Source of the DNA: Armatimonadota bacterium
GTDB taxonomy: Bacteria; Armatimonadota; HRBIN16
Direction: 5' to 3'
Assembly (NCBI GenBank): GCA_026003195.1
Contig: BPGU01000002.1
Span: 124,001-188,000, forward strand
DNA length: 64,000 bases
Shown piece by piece: positions 45,770-55,420 of the stretch. The notes beneath the pieces are model-generated. The model had not been told where the DNA came from. It saw only the letters and a list, made by a program, of their open reading frames with translations, and made no database searches. Position 1 is the first letter of the stretch. The number at the start of each line of letters is the position of its first letter. The position numbers and the translations under genes are program-made.

Positions 45770-46645
45770 ATGAAGGAAAAAGCGATTTTCATTGTGTCTC
45801 TGGCAACGCTGGCTATCGTGACCGGTCTTGCCCTGGCACAAAAAGTGCATCAGCGTATCGAACAGGCTGTACCGTCTGGGGCAGCGAACATGGCAGCCCC
45901 CAACAACTCAGCGCGCGGCATCGAGAAGAAGGATATCCGCGTCCTGATCACCTGGTGGGACGAGCAAGAGATTTCCATAGCCCAAAAGATGGCTCAAACA
46001 TTGAAGCCCGTAGTGGACGCTATCGCCTCCGGCGCCAAATGGACGAAGGCGGATGCGGCGAGAGAAGGCTGTAGCGCTGATGCTTTCGCAGATTGGTTCA
46101 TCAGCACCCTCAAGGCGGTACCCAATCGCGGTGCAAGCAACGTGAGTGTGTGGACTGCCAAACAAGGGGTGAGGGGTAACTGTGACAAGCCCGGCTGCAT
46201 TCCGCCAGGTGGACCTAACTGCTTCTGCTATGAGCTGCTGGATTACCCTAAAGTAACCCTTTCGTTTTTTCCGGACAATGACCCAGGGTTCACACTTGGT
46301 AGCTTCGGAGGCTCTGGCGGGGGGTCTGCTGGCTCTGGTGGTAGCGGTGGCTCCGGCAGCTCAGGAGGTGCAGGAGGAGGCGGTAGTGCCGGCGGTTCTG
46401 GTGGCTCCGGTGGTAGCGGTGGCTCCGGCGGTTCTGGTGGCTCCGGCGGTGGTGGAGGCGGGCGCATGATGTCGCCATCACGCCCCTCCGCGATACCTGA
46501 ACCGCATCTGATGATTGTGGTCATCAACGGCGAGCAGAGGACAAAGCAGCAGCTGCAACAGCTGGTGTCTGAAGCGCTCGCCATGGCGACAAAGACATCC
46601 TCCGAGAACCGAATAGTCATCAAGATCAAGTCCAGCCCACGATAG
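45770..46645 (+). CDS. Exported protein with a long Gly/Ser linker
   Basis: 291 residues from ATG 45770, eight bases after GGAGG; the frame extends upstream to 45725 without support. Signal peptide MKEKAIFIVSLATLAIVTGL ending ALA. Domain one (about residues 25-165) has DIRVLITWWDEQEISIAQKM and a Cys-rich segment NCDKPGCIPPGGPNCFCYEL. Then about 60 residues almost all Gly and Ser in GGSGGSGGS units, then a short C-terminal domain PHLMIVVINGEQRTKQQL ending IVIKIKSSPR. I do not recognise the family. The linker resembles a flexible tether between two small domains. It may go with the neighbouring pilin-like gene, but the 240-base gap argues against a shared transcript. Confidence 0.7.
   Translation: MKEKAIFIVSLATLAIVTGLALAQKVHQRIEQAVPSGAANMAAPNNSARGIEKKDIRVLITWWDEQEISIAQKMAQTLKPVVDAIASGAKWTKADAAREGCSADAFADWFISTLKAVPNRGASNVSVWTAKQGVRGNCDKPGCIPPGGPNCFCYELLDYPKVTLSFFPDNDPGFTLGSFGGSGGGSAGSGGSGGSGSSGGAGGGGSAGGSGGSGGSGGSGGSGGSGGGGGGRMMSPSRPSAIPEPHLMIVVINGEQRTKQQLQQLVSEALAMATKTSSENRIVIKIKSSPR
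46309..46463 (+). repeat. Gly/Ser-coding microsatellite-like repeat
   Basis: Nine-base units of the form GGYWSYGGY (for example GGTGGCTCC, GGCGGTTCT) repeated through about 155 bases inside the linker-protein gene. Perfect stretches of nine or more bases recur, so length change by slippage or recombination is likely without loss of frame. Confidence 0.7.
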
Positions 46646-46799
46646 GCGATCGCCCTGACCACTGGTACGGCAGGCAGGAGTATCACTGGAGAAGACATTG
46701 CCGTCTGGCAGGAGTTGCGGACAGTATTTGCCTCACGAAACGTCCACGCCCCAGAGATATCACCTGCCTGCACAATGCAAGCCGCCGAGGTTCAGACCC

Positions 46800-46828
46800 T
46801 TGACAACACGCCAAATTGGGAGTAGAAT
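46800..46828 (+). promoter_or_regulatory. tRNA promoter
   Basis: TTGACA (46800-46805), 17-base spacer, TAGAAT (46823-46828), 14 bases before the tRNA. Strong -35 and ideal spacing. Confidence 0.78.
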
Positions 46829-46842
46829 TAAAAGTGCGATAC

Positions 46843-46919
46843 GGCGGCGTAGCTCAGTCGGTCAGAGCACACGGCTCATACCCGTGGAGTCGGCGGTTCG
46901 AGTCCGCCCGCCGCTACCA
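46843..46919 (+). tRNA. tRNA with CAU anticodon (probably elongator tRNA-Met)
   Basis: 77 bases with CCA encoded. Acceptor GGCGGCG pairs with CGCCGCT (G-U at the end), D arm GCTC/GAGC, anticodon stem CACGG/CCGTG around loop CTCATAC, T arm GGCGG/CCGCC with TTCGAGT. The anticodon stem lacks the three G-C pairs of an initiator tRNA and position 1-72 is paired, so it is not initiator Met. tRNA-Ile with a lysidine-modified CAU is the other option. Confidence 0.93.
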
Positions 46920-46927
46920 TGTTACCT

Positions 46928-46963
46928 AACAGCGACACCCGCTATCGCGGTGTCGCTGTTTTA
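46928..46963 (+). terminator. Rho-independent terminator after the tRNA
   Basis: AACAGCGACACC, nine-base loop, GGTGTCGCTGTT: a perfect 12-base stem followed by a T-rich run (TTTTATT). It ends 16 bases before hisS, so it separates the tRNA transcript from hisS or limits read-through into it. Confidence 0.88.
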
Positions 46964-46978
46964 TTGCGGAGGTGGAGA

Positions 46979-48247
46979 ATGCGGTACCAGCGCCCGCGCG
47001 GCACCAACGACATCCTGCCCGATGAAACCCCACTCTGGAACCGTGTGGAGGAGACCTTCCGCACGCTGTGCCGACGCTACGGATACCACGAAATCCGTAC
47101 CCCTATCTTTGAGGATACCGACCTGTTCACCCGAAGCATGGGCGAGCATACCGACGTGGTGAGCAAAGAGATGTACACCTTCACCGACCGCGGCGGGCGC
47201 AGCGTCACCTTGAAGCCAGAAGGAACTGCTCCGGTGGTGCGGGCGTACGTGGAGAACAACCTCGCCGCGCAGGGCGGGGTCAGCAAGCTTTACTATATCA
47301 CCCCTATCTTTCGCTACGAGCGTCCCCAGGCAGGGCGCTACCGCCAGGCGCACCAGCTGGGCGTGGAAGCCATCGGCTCGCAACATCCCGCGCTCGATGC
47401 GGAGATTATCGCGCTGGCAATGCATTTCTATCAGGAGCTGGGCATCTCGCGCCTGTCACTGGTGCTCAACTCGGTGGGATGCCCGGTGTGCCGCCCGGTG
47501 TACCGCGAACGGCTGCGTGAGTTCGCTCGTCCCTTTGTGCACGAGCTCTGCGAGGCATGCCAGACACGCTACGAGCTGAACCCCCTGCGGATGCTGGACT
47601 GCAAGCGCGAAAAGTGCCGCACCCTGCTGCACGACGCGCCCGACATCCTCGACAGCCTGTGTGAGGAGTGCCGAACGCACTTTGACGCCTTACGCCCCTA
47701 TCTGGATGCGCTGGGCATCCGTTACGTGGTGGATAAGCATCTGGTGCGCGGCTTTGACTACTACACCAAAACCGCCTTCGAAATCGTCAGCGATGCACTG
47801 GGCGCACAGAACGCGCTGGGTGGCGGCGGGCGTTATGATGGGCTGGTGGAGGAAATAGGCGGTCCTCCTACCCCCGGCATCGGCTTCGCGCTCGGTATTG
47901 AGCGAGCAATCATCGTGCTGAAAGAGCTGGGGCTGGCGGAGGCGAAACGCGAGACGGTGGACGTGTTCGTCGCCGCGCTGGGCGAGGAAGCGACACTGCC
48001 CGCTCTGCAGATATTGCAGCAGTTGCGTCAGGCTGGCATCTCCGCCGAAACCGACTACCAGCGTCGCAGCCTGAAGGGACAGATGAAGCTCGCCGACCGT
48101 CTGGGATGCCGCATGACGCTGATGCTGGGCGAGGACGAGCTGAAGCAAGGAGTGGTTACCCTGCGCGATATGGTCACGAAGGAACAGCGCACGGTGGAGT
48201 TGGAAACAGCGGTAGCGACGGTGCAGCAGATGTTGAACAGGGCTTGA
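46979..48247 (+). CDS. hisS: Histidine--tRNA ligase
   Basis: 422 residues from ATG 46979 (GGAGGTGGAGA upstream), MRYQRPRGTNDILPDETPLW. Class II motif 2 FRYERPQAGRYRQAHQLGVE, histidine motifs LVRGFDYYTKTAFEI and GGGGRYDGLVEEIGGPPTPG, motif 3 GIGFALGIERAI and a C-terminal anticodon-binding domain ending MLNRA. A longer frame beginning within the tRNA end is spurious. Cys residues in the insertion (CEACQTRY, DCKREKC, CEECRTH) may bind zinc. No aspS follows it, unlike in many bacteria. Confidence 0.96.
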   Translation: MRYQRPRGTNDILPDETPLWNRVEETFRTLCRRYGYHEIRTPIFEDTDLFTRSMGEHTDVVSKEMYTFTDRGGRSVTLKPEGTAPVVRAYVENNLAAQGGVSKLYYITPIFRYERPQAGRYRQAHQLGVEAIGSQHPALDAEIIALAMHFYQELGISRLSLVLNSVGCPVCRPVYRERLREFARPFVHELCEACQTRYELNPLRMLDCKREKCRTLLHDAPDILDSLCEECRTHFDALRPYLDALGIRYVVDKHLVRGFDYYTKTAFEIVSDALGAQNALGGGGRYDGLVEEIGGPPTPGIGFALGIERAIIVLKELGLAEAKRETVDVFVAALGEEATLPALQILQQLRQAGISAETDYQRRSLKGQMKLADRLGCRMTLMLGEDELKQGVVTLRDMVTKEQRTVELETAVATVQQMLNRA

Positions 48248-48299
48248 ACAAACTCCCGACAGCACGAGGAAATGCAAGAGGTCAGCGATTTTTAACAGA

Positions 48300-48482
48300 T
48301 CAACTATACAACACGCAACGCGGTGCGGGCAATGCTACCACCTGCCCGTGCTCCAGAGCCTGATACCGGCGTCGCATAACTGCCCCACTCGCTCCCTACC
48401 GCCAGCAGGCGCCCCAGCACGTTCAGACCCGCAAAGAACTTCTCGCCCTCGCTGGCGGAAGGGGCTGCAGAAGTATACCCTT
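48300..48482 (-). pseudogene. Stub of a displaced Rhs C-terminal tip (copy 3 of the second Rhs locus)
   Basis: The reverse strand reads GYTSAAPSASEGEKFFAGLN, VLGRLLAVGSEWGSYATP, then SGARAGGSIARTALRVV and stop. It matches the linker of the main Rhs (GWTSGDPSAAEGAAFVKAVD) and of the second tip (FLAGL, RLLIVGSEWGSYAA). No toxin domain is left. Its presence shows repeated tip displacement here. Confidence 0.65.
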
Positions 48483-48494
48483 AAAGACAAGGTG

Positions 48495-48959
48495 TCACTC
48501 AATGAGTAATACCGCCGCAATCTGCCGAAATATCGGGTGCCCCTTCAGAAATGGGAAACGATAGGTAAGCTCCTCAATCAAATAACTATTGCTCCGTTTC
48601 AACCCCATACGCAGAGTGTCTAGGGGCACTTTGGCGATATCATCTGTATAGCTCGCTTGAACAGTTACCTTTCCCTCACGACTGAGGGAAAGGGAAAGCC
48701 AGTCGCCGCTTTCTAAGAAACAATACTCTACTCTAGCTTCTTGCCCCTGCAAGCACTTCAAAAAGGCTTCCGTAAACTCGTAAGCAAAGCCTAACAAAGG
48801 TATGTTTTGATAGTCAAAAATGGCATCTGAATACCGGAAAATCAAGTCTCCGTAAAAGTGCAAGGTATTAAAGTCAGAGAGCGTGGCACGTTCCCAGTCC
48901 GACTGCTCGACCACCCAGAAATTTTCAGGATAAAGGCGATAGTTAATCACGAGATTCAT
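48495..48959 (-). CDS. Candidate immunity protein for the nonsense-disrupted tip
   Basis: 154 residues, MNLVINYRLYPENFWVVEQS, cytoplasmic, beta-rich with a helical C-terminus (KGHPIFRQIAAVLLIE). It follows the disrupted toxin tip after 71 bases on the same strand. It is intact. Low-GC codon use compared with the housekeeping genes suggests acquired DNA. No family name is given; role inferred from position. Confidence 0.6.
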   Translation of the reverse strand: MNLVINYRLYPENFWVVEQSDWERATLSDFNTLHFYGDLIFRYSDAIFDYQNIPLLGFAYEFTEAFLKCLQGQEARVEYCFLESGDWLSLSLSREGKVTVQASYTDDIAKVPLDTLRMGLKRSNSYLIEELTYRFPFLKGHPIFRQIAAVLLIE

Positions 48960-49030
48960 TTCTACTATGATACCTCACACAAATCCAAGAGGGCGCTGGG
49001 AATCCTGTATCCCCAGCACCCCCTGTAGCC

Positions 49031-49558
49031 CTAATATGGGTATGCAGTGACGACCTCACCACTAGGCTCGAGAATCATACGCAGGCGTGTGGCAGGACGA
49101 CCGTATCGATCTACACCGATTACCTGCCCGAAGTTGTATTCAACCTGAAGGCGCATCCCCCGTGCTGGTTGCCAAACACCACGCTCGCCAGCGATACGGA
49201 GCATCTCACGGAGCCTCCTAGCAGTCATGCCAGGCAGAAACTTACCTGCTGGTTGTTCAAAAACGCTCGTCCCGCTCGTCGGCTAGTGTCGCTGGACAAT
49301 ATGTTCTAGTCGCCTCTGAGTGAGTAAAATACGTGGAGGCAGGGCGCGCTGACCAAGCAGTTCGCCCGCTTCCCTTGCCGCCTGCCGTGCGGTTTGCCGT
49401 GCCAGCTTTTCGCCAGCTTCTTCGGCGGCTTCGCGCAGGGCAGCCCGCCTTCCCGCACCAACTCCAGGCGCCGCGGCATAACTGCCCCATTCGCTGCCAA
49501 CAATCAGCAGGCGAGTGAGGGTACATAAACCCGCCAAGAAGCGACAGGGATAGAATTG
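49031..49558 (-). pseudogene. Displaced Rhs tip with in-frame stop in the toxin domain
   Basis: One frame runs from about 49558: RFLAGLCTLTRLLIVGSEWG (linker shared with the stub), KLARQTARQAAREAGELLG (close to the RLARQTARQAA of the main Rhs), LTQRRLEHIVQRH, stop TAG (49283-49285), then PTSGTSVFEQPAGKFLPGMT, VEYNFGQVIGVDRYGRPATR and LEPSGEVVTAYPY to the end. The family normally reads RHWPTSG at this point, so Trp TGG became TAG. HIxxRHxP and EYNFG...TAYPY are the conserved blocks of a recurring Rhs/CDI tip toxin, catalytic type not assigned. Confidence 0.75.
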
Positions 49559-49571
49559 ACCTCAGGAATTG

Positions 49572-50279
49572 TCAATCCATCTTGTACTGCTTAAGTCTTA
49601 TCAAAAGCCATTTACAACATATTTTCAGGAGAGGATTAGCGTCTATCCTTCTTATCGCGATAGCAGTGAAAACATGCCTCAAGTTGTCACCCTGCAAACA
49701 TCGAATAGCCCCAAATAGCGAGTCAACAGACTCCTTTGGAAAGAAATCGCTGAACTGCATTAAAAGCCCATCCACAAAAGCTTCCTTGCCTGTATCGGTA
49801 ATCCACTCCTCTAAGTATGCAGCCGCGTCCTCGGTGGCACTAGGGATACCCAATCGTATCAGCCCACCAAGCAAGACAACACCTCTAACGTCGCCTTCAT
49901 CGAGAACAGACCTGACCAATTTTCGAGCTATATTTACCATTTGCTGGTCATACTTAGGACCGAAGCCAAACACACTGGATAAAATATCATGGTAATCTCT
50001 GACCCCTATGTGGGGCAGTGTGAGAGAAATGCGCAATAAGCGTTCGAGATGCTCTGGAGCCGGTAATAATCCTAAAATGTCTGGTAACATATATCCATAG
50101 CGCATGTTGTTCTCAAACTGAAAAAATAGCGTCTTGATAACTTTATCTTGTTCGGTAGATGGAAGTGAGCGCATCCACTTAGCGACCTGATAAGGCAGTT
50201 CGTAACCACCACTTGTATCTTTGTGGCGGCGTTCAATCTCGCTGATAGCCTCTAGAACAGCTTCGCGTTCGCCACTCAT
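49572..50279 (-). CDS. Candidate immunity protein of the main Rhs
   Basis: 235 residues from ATG 50279 (GGAGG eight bases upstream), MSGEREAVLEAISEIERRHK; a longer frame begins at 50348 inside the rhs end but lacks support. Mostly helical with HEAT-like pairs (RKLVRSVLDEGDVRGVVLLG, DAAAYLEEWITDTGKEAFVD). No signal peptide. It comes directly after the rhs gene with a 62-base gap, as immunity genes do. No family assigned. Confidence 0.65.
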   Translation of the reverse strand: MSGEREAVLEAISEIERRHKDTSGGYELPYQVAKWMRSLPSTEQDKVIKTLFFQFENNMRYGYMLPDILGLLPAPEHLERLLRISLTLPHIGVRDYHDILSSVFGFGPKYDQQMVNIARKLVRSVLDEGDVRGVVLLGGLIRLGIPSATEDAAAYLEEWITDTGKEAFVDGLLMQFSDFFPKESVDSLFGAIRCLQGDNLRHVFTAIAIRRIDANPLLKICCKWLLIRLKQYKMD

Positions 50280-50341
50280 AGTGTGATCCTCCGCTTGTTT
50301 ATTGGATAGGGCAGAGAGGTGTTCTCTGCCCCACCGAGTTT

Positions 50342-53300
50342 TTACCATCGCCAGTCAATCCGCCCGCGGTAGAGTATTTCTATCCCCCCTCCTGGAGCGT
50401 TGTAAACATTACCTGTCACAGGGCGGATTAGCATGACACGGCTGGGATCGAGTATCCTTTTTGGAACCGGTACAACAACCTCAGCCGTGTTGCTCGGCGG
50501 TAGTGCCAGTTCCAATCGTGCTTGTAGAGATGATAGGTTACCTTTTGTGGTCAGGTAGACGATCTCGCCCTCGGCACGACCAATCTTACCTGATGCCATC
50601 ATTTTCTGAGCAATGTCGCCGCGAACATAGATATAGAGTTCATCCGGCAGGCTCTCAAACCGCTCGCGAGTAACGGTTTGGAGTGCCTCATCCAGAGAGG
50701 CAAAACTCTTAGAAGCCGCCTGCCGTGCGGTTTGGCGTGCCAGGCGGAACCCACCGCCAGCAAGGTCTTCGGCAACATCGAGTAGACCTACTCCCAATCC
50801 GCCTGCCAGCCTGGGCAGTGCTGCGATGTTCTGGATATCCCACGCGGTGCCGATGGTGCGCTGCAGGGCATCGACCGCCTTCACGAACGCCGCGCCTTCC
50901 GCCGCCGAGGGGTCACCTGACGTCCAGCCCGCATCCGCCCAGGATAATACCAGATTCGTCAACCGGTCGGCAAGGGAGCTACCCTGACGATACAGGCGGG
51001 TGTAGGGGTTGACTGCACCCAGGTCGCGCTGCATCCCCTGCGCGGTGACAGGGTCGAAGTATCCACCTGCGTTCAACGTAACCAGCGCGGCGAAGCGTGC
51101 CTGTCCCAAGGTGCGGGTACTGGCGTCGGAGTAGGCGCCGAGGTAGCCTTGATAACCAACCGTGCCGGCGTTGGGAACATCTACTAGTTGTCCCGTGCTG
51201 GCGAGTTGGTCTTGATACACCACTCCTAAACGGTTGTGCCAGGTGATGCTCAACGCACTAACCGTACCGGCTGTCAAGCGGTGCACCAGATTGCCGTCGG
51301 GGTCAAAGGTAAACAGTCGGTGTTGGTTGCCACGCCGCTGGTTCAAGCCCTCGGCGGAGTAGGCGAAGTGCTGCAACAGGCTGCCGTTGCTGCCGCTGTA
51401 TTCCGCTACAAGGCGTGTACCGTCGTAAAGGAAGTACACACGCCCGTTAGCGTCTTGCCTCCACGCCTGCAAGCCGTCCGGGCGGTAACGCGAGGTGATG
51501 ACGTAGCTTCCCCCCCGATACAAGTCGGGCAGCTGCACTATGCGATTCTCCAGGTCAAAACCGATAGCCAATCCCCGGAAGAGGATGGCGTTGCCATTGT
51601 CGTCATACTGGAACAATGCACTGCTGACCTGGTTGTTTGCATTGTGCGTGTAGCTGGAACCGTGGATAGAGGTAGGGTTATCTGCACTGTCGTAGGTGTA
51701 TTGGTCGTCGTACCACACCTGGTTATTCGCCAGCGTGAAGGTTTCACGGGTGAGGCGGTCACGACTGTCGTAGGTGTAGTCGATCTGCCCGGCGATGCCC
51801 AGCGCATATCCCTGCGGCGGGATAGTTACCAGTAGATGTGTGCGATTGCCTGAGGCGTCGTAGAAGATGCCCTCTAGGGTAGGCTGCCCTCCAGCATCGA
51901 AATCGGCAAAAGCAGAGAGTAAGTTACCCGCTCCGGAATAACTCACCTGTCGGCTAAGCAGCCCGCGTGGGTAGTAGTCGTAGTCTGTGAGCACACCGCC
52001 GTTGGTTTCACGGCGCAGCCGTCCTGCCTGGTCATAGTTGCAGTCGACATTTGGGCGTGGTGTCCATGGGCAGCGTACCCGTATCACCGACCCCATCACC
52101 CGCATCGTGCCGGAGCCGTCGGTGTAGTAGTAATAGTAGTTGAAGGTACCCACGTTAGGCACGCTCATGCTCTTGCGACTGCCGTCCGGGTAGTACTGGT
52201 AGCTGATGGTTTTCGATTCGACAGGTGCGGGATAGGTGGTGGTTACCGACAGCAACAGGTCGTTGTCGTCGTAGGTGTAGTCTATCTGAGCCTGCGCGTT
52301 GACCAGTTGTGAGATGCGGTTGAACTCGTCGTAGCCGATGTATACCGTCTCGGAGCTGATGAGGCTGTTCGGGTTGTAGGGGTTGGTGTAGTACTCTACC
52401 CGCAGCAATCGGCTGTCCTCGGCATCCCGAACATAGCGCGTCAGCACGCCGTTGGCATCCAGCCGGGCGATAGGGTTGCCCTCCTTATCCTCGCCCCACC
52501 ACAGGCTTTGCTGGTTCACTGGAGCGTAATACCACTGGAAGACATCATCCAGAGGATACTGCTTCAGGTTGGGGAACCCTGCCTTCGTGTAGCCAAAGGT
52601 GGTAGCGTTGCCTCTGCCGTCCACCACACCTACCAGTCGGTATTGCGCATCGTAGCCCAGCTGTATCGGCTGAACGCTGGTGCCGGCGGTGCCTTTTTGT
52701 TCACCTTCTACGCCCACGTTAACATCCGCCGACCGGAAGAACACGTTATTGGCGAACAACAGCACCTGCTTGAGCTGTCCACCTGCGCCTGGCCAGTACA
52801 CATACTGCTCCTTCGTAGTGACCCACGTGCCGGTGGCGTCTTTTACCGGAGGATAGGTAACCGTAGCCAGCTGGTTTGCCTCGTTGTAGGTGAAGCTGGT
52901 GATATTGCCCGCGGCGTCTATCACCGACGCAAGCCGCCCAAGCAGGTCGTAGCGGTAGCGCTGGTAGAAGATGAGCCGTCGAGGCGACTGCGTCCAGAAG
53001 GTGTCGTTGCGGTTTTGTAGCCAGTTCTGGTATTCGCCCCAGATGTCGGCGATGGTCTCGTCGTACACCGCTACCGCTACCGGACGCCCCAGCAGAGATA
53101 CAAAGCTCTCGCCGGTGAAGGGGTCGCGGTTGTAGAAATACACTGTCGTCCGTTTGCGCCCCTCATCGTTGGCGCCGGGAGCTTCCACCACCGCCAGATT
53201 GCCCTGTGAGGTATAGTAATAGCGCGTGCTCACCCGCTCGCCAGATACTCCCGGACGTGGGGACTGCATCTCTTTGAGCAAACCTGCCTTCGCGCCTGGA

Positions 53301-55281
53301 ACCTGTAGCGCCTCCTCCGCAGGCGTGTAAAAGATGTAAATGGTGGAGGTCTTCTCCGTACCGTTGGCTCCTATCTGCCGCACCTCCACTTGCTGGATGG
53401 GGCTAATGGGATAGTCGGCAGGATAGGTGTAGTTGATGACCGTACGGATGTTGCGCGGAGCGATAATCACCGTGGGGTTGCCGTAGAGGTCGTAGTTCGC
53501 CTGCATGGTCTGCGCGTTGCGGTTAGTGTAGGAGGTGGGCAGGTAGGTGTTGGCATACACCAGCTGGCTCTGGTGGCTGAGCGCGTCCACGATACCACCG
53601 TTCACTCCTGCCACGCCCAGCTTCTGTGTCCAGGCGAAGTCCAGTTCACTGGTCGAACCGTTGTACACCTCCACATCGGTCGTACCGTTGCCCTGGTATA
53701 CGTAGCGGCGGGCATTACCGTTGGCATCCATCAACATCTGCACCATGCCATTGCTATCATAAGCCACCGGAACCGTCAGTATCCCGCTACCGCCACGCGG
53801 GTCAGGTGCACTGATGTGCGTCAGCAGACGCACCTGGCTGTTGTCCTGGCGTGTCCACACGTAGCCATAACCGAATCCCCAGCACAAGGAGGCGGGAGCA
53901 TTTATCTGCGAAACCTGCACCAGATGACGGTTGCCGTCGTCTAGCTGCTGATGGGTGTAGGTAACGGTAGCGTAATTGTTCGTGCCTGCTTCATACGCCT
54001 TCGCCTGCGCCAGCATTCCATTACCGTCATACACCAGTTCCAGCAGGTTAGTATCGCCGGCGCGGACGTAACGCAGCAGTCCGTTCTGGTAGAACAGCCC
54101 TACCGCGTTGCCCGCACGGTCCACTATTCCCACCAGACGGAAGATGTCTAGCGTCTGTTCGGAAACGGGTGCGAAAACCAGTCGGGAGTAATCACGGTAG
54201 AACAGGGTAATCCGCCAGCCGCCTGGGTAGGTATTGTCTGGCTCCGCCAGTCCGGCATACGGAGCCCCCTCCGGCGGCGTAAACCGATACGCACTACCCT
54301 GCTGAGTCGCGCCCAGCGACTCGGTAGCACCGTTAGGATAGAACAATGTGGCTGTTGTGGGGGTGGAAACTCTGTCCCAACTAATGAAAAGGTCTAAGCT
54401 GTGCTTCCACCCTACTCCCAAACCGGGAGAACTGATACCTGCTTGCGCCATCCAACTGCTATAACGCCGGGCAAAAGCCACAGACGGACCGAACGGGTTG
54501 GGCACCTCCAGGTCAGCAGGGGGGATGTGCTCGTATGCCCCTGAGGCAAGGTTCACCCTGCTCGCACTGGAGGGGCCCATCCCGCCAGAGGGGACACTGT
54601 CCGTTGGAATGACTTCCTCTGCCCACGTTGGAGCAGGAACCACGTTGCGGGCGCTACCGCCACCACTGGGCACCACAAACCCTGTCAACTCACTGCGCAG
54701 CCAGTGCGAGATATCGGTGTGTGCCTCGTCGTTATACGCCAGCGCACGCACCGTATAAATGCCCGCAGGAAGGTGAACCTGCACATCCTTCTCTACCTCA
54801 CCCTGCGTGAAGGTCACCGACTGCTCGTAAATGGGGGTGCCCGAATCGCCCTCCGTGCCAGCTCGCTTGAACTGCAACACCACATACACCGCGCGGTCGG
54901 TCTGGGCTGTCCAGTCACCCAGCACCACATGCAGGGTAGCGCTGAACACACCCGACGCCGATTGCGTGCTGCCTGCAAACTCCTCCGCACCGATGAGACC
55001 AAAGTTGGCGGTCAGGATGCCGAAGTCAAACAGGCTTACCTCATCATCCCCGTCCAGGTCGGCATCGGGGTTCCAGTTGGGGTCGCCGGGCATACTGCCG
55101 AAGGCATTCGTCAACGCCCCGAAGTCAAAGAGGGTCACTTCGTTATCGCCGTCGATGTCGGCGTTGAGGAGGGTCAGCGCAGGAGGTTGTTGTGCTCGTG
55201 CGAGGGGGACCAGCAGGAGCAGAAATGTAGCAAGAATTACACTAATGGGGGGGGGGTCAGGAATAACCTTTTACGTAACAT
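50342..55281 (-). CDS. Full-length Rhs/YD-repeat protein with C-terminal toxin; start region out of frame
   Basis: The natural start is ATG 55281 (AGGAGG seven bases upstream), encoding MLRKRLFLT and, after a C10 run, the rest of a signal peptide. The body is in frame only if the run has 8 or 11 C; as written the start gives 14 residues. The body reads on from an internal GTG (55138, 1598 residues). Order: two dockerin-like Ca loops (DIDGDNEVTLFD, DLDGDDEVSLFD), a beta domain, a DUF6531-like segment, many YD repeats (GRLRRETNGGVLTDYDYYPR, DSRDRLTRETF), core end GGYFDPVTAQGMQRDLGAVN, linker, and a tip of about 95 residues (YIYVRGDIAQKMMASGKIGR, EGEIVYLTTKG, GGGIEILYRGRID). The tip pattern recalls ADP-ribosyltransferase-fold toxins (low confidence). 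Confidence 0.88.
55247..55256 (-). repeat. C10 homopolymer in the rhs signal-peptide codons
   Basis: Ten C on the coding strand (ten G as given) from the ninth codon of rhs. The distance from ATG 55281 to the stop is 4940 bases, one short of a multiple of three, so adding one C (or removing two) joins signal peptide and body. Tracts of this length slip readily during replication. Confidence 0.8.
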
Positions 55282-55369
55282 TTTGAAACCTCCTTTTTCG
55301 CTTTGAAAAAGTTGTTCAAAATGCGTGCCTGTGGCGTTTGCCCACAGAGTCTTTCCACCCTGATATATA

Positions 55370-55386
55370 TGCAAGAATCGTACCAC
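55370..55386 (-). promoter_or_regulatory. Sigma-54-like promoter upstream of rhs
   Basis: Reverse strand: TGGTACGATTCTTGCAT. GG and GC are ten bases apart, as required for -24/-12 elements (consensus TGGCACG-N4-TTGCA), with one mismatch in the first block. It lies about 90 bases before the rhs ATG. An rpoN-dependent activator is not in the window. Confidence 0.55.
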
Positions 55387-55420
55387 AAACGGGGTTACCG
55401 GGGTGTTGAGGGGGAAAATT

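Noticed and set aside
46309-46463. Possible CRISPR-like repeat
   Set aside because: The repeat is within an open frame, has nine-base period and encodes a Gly/Ser linker.
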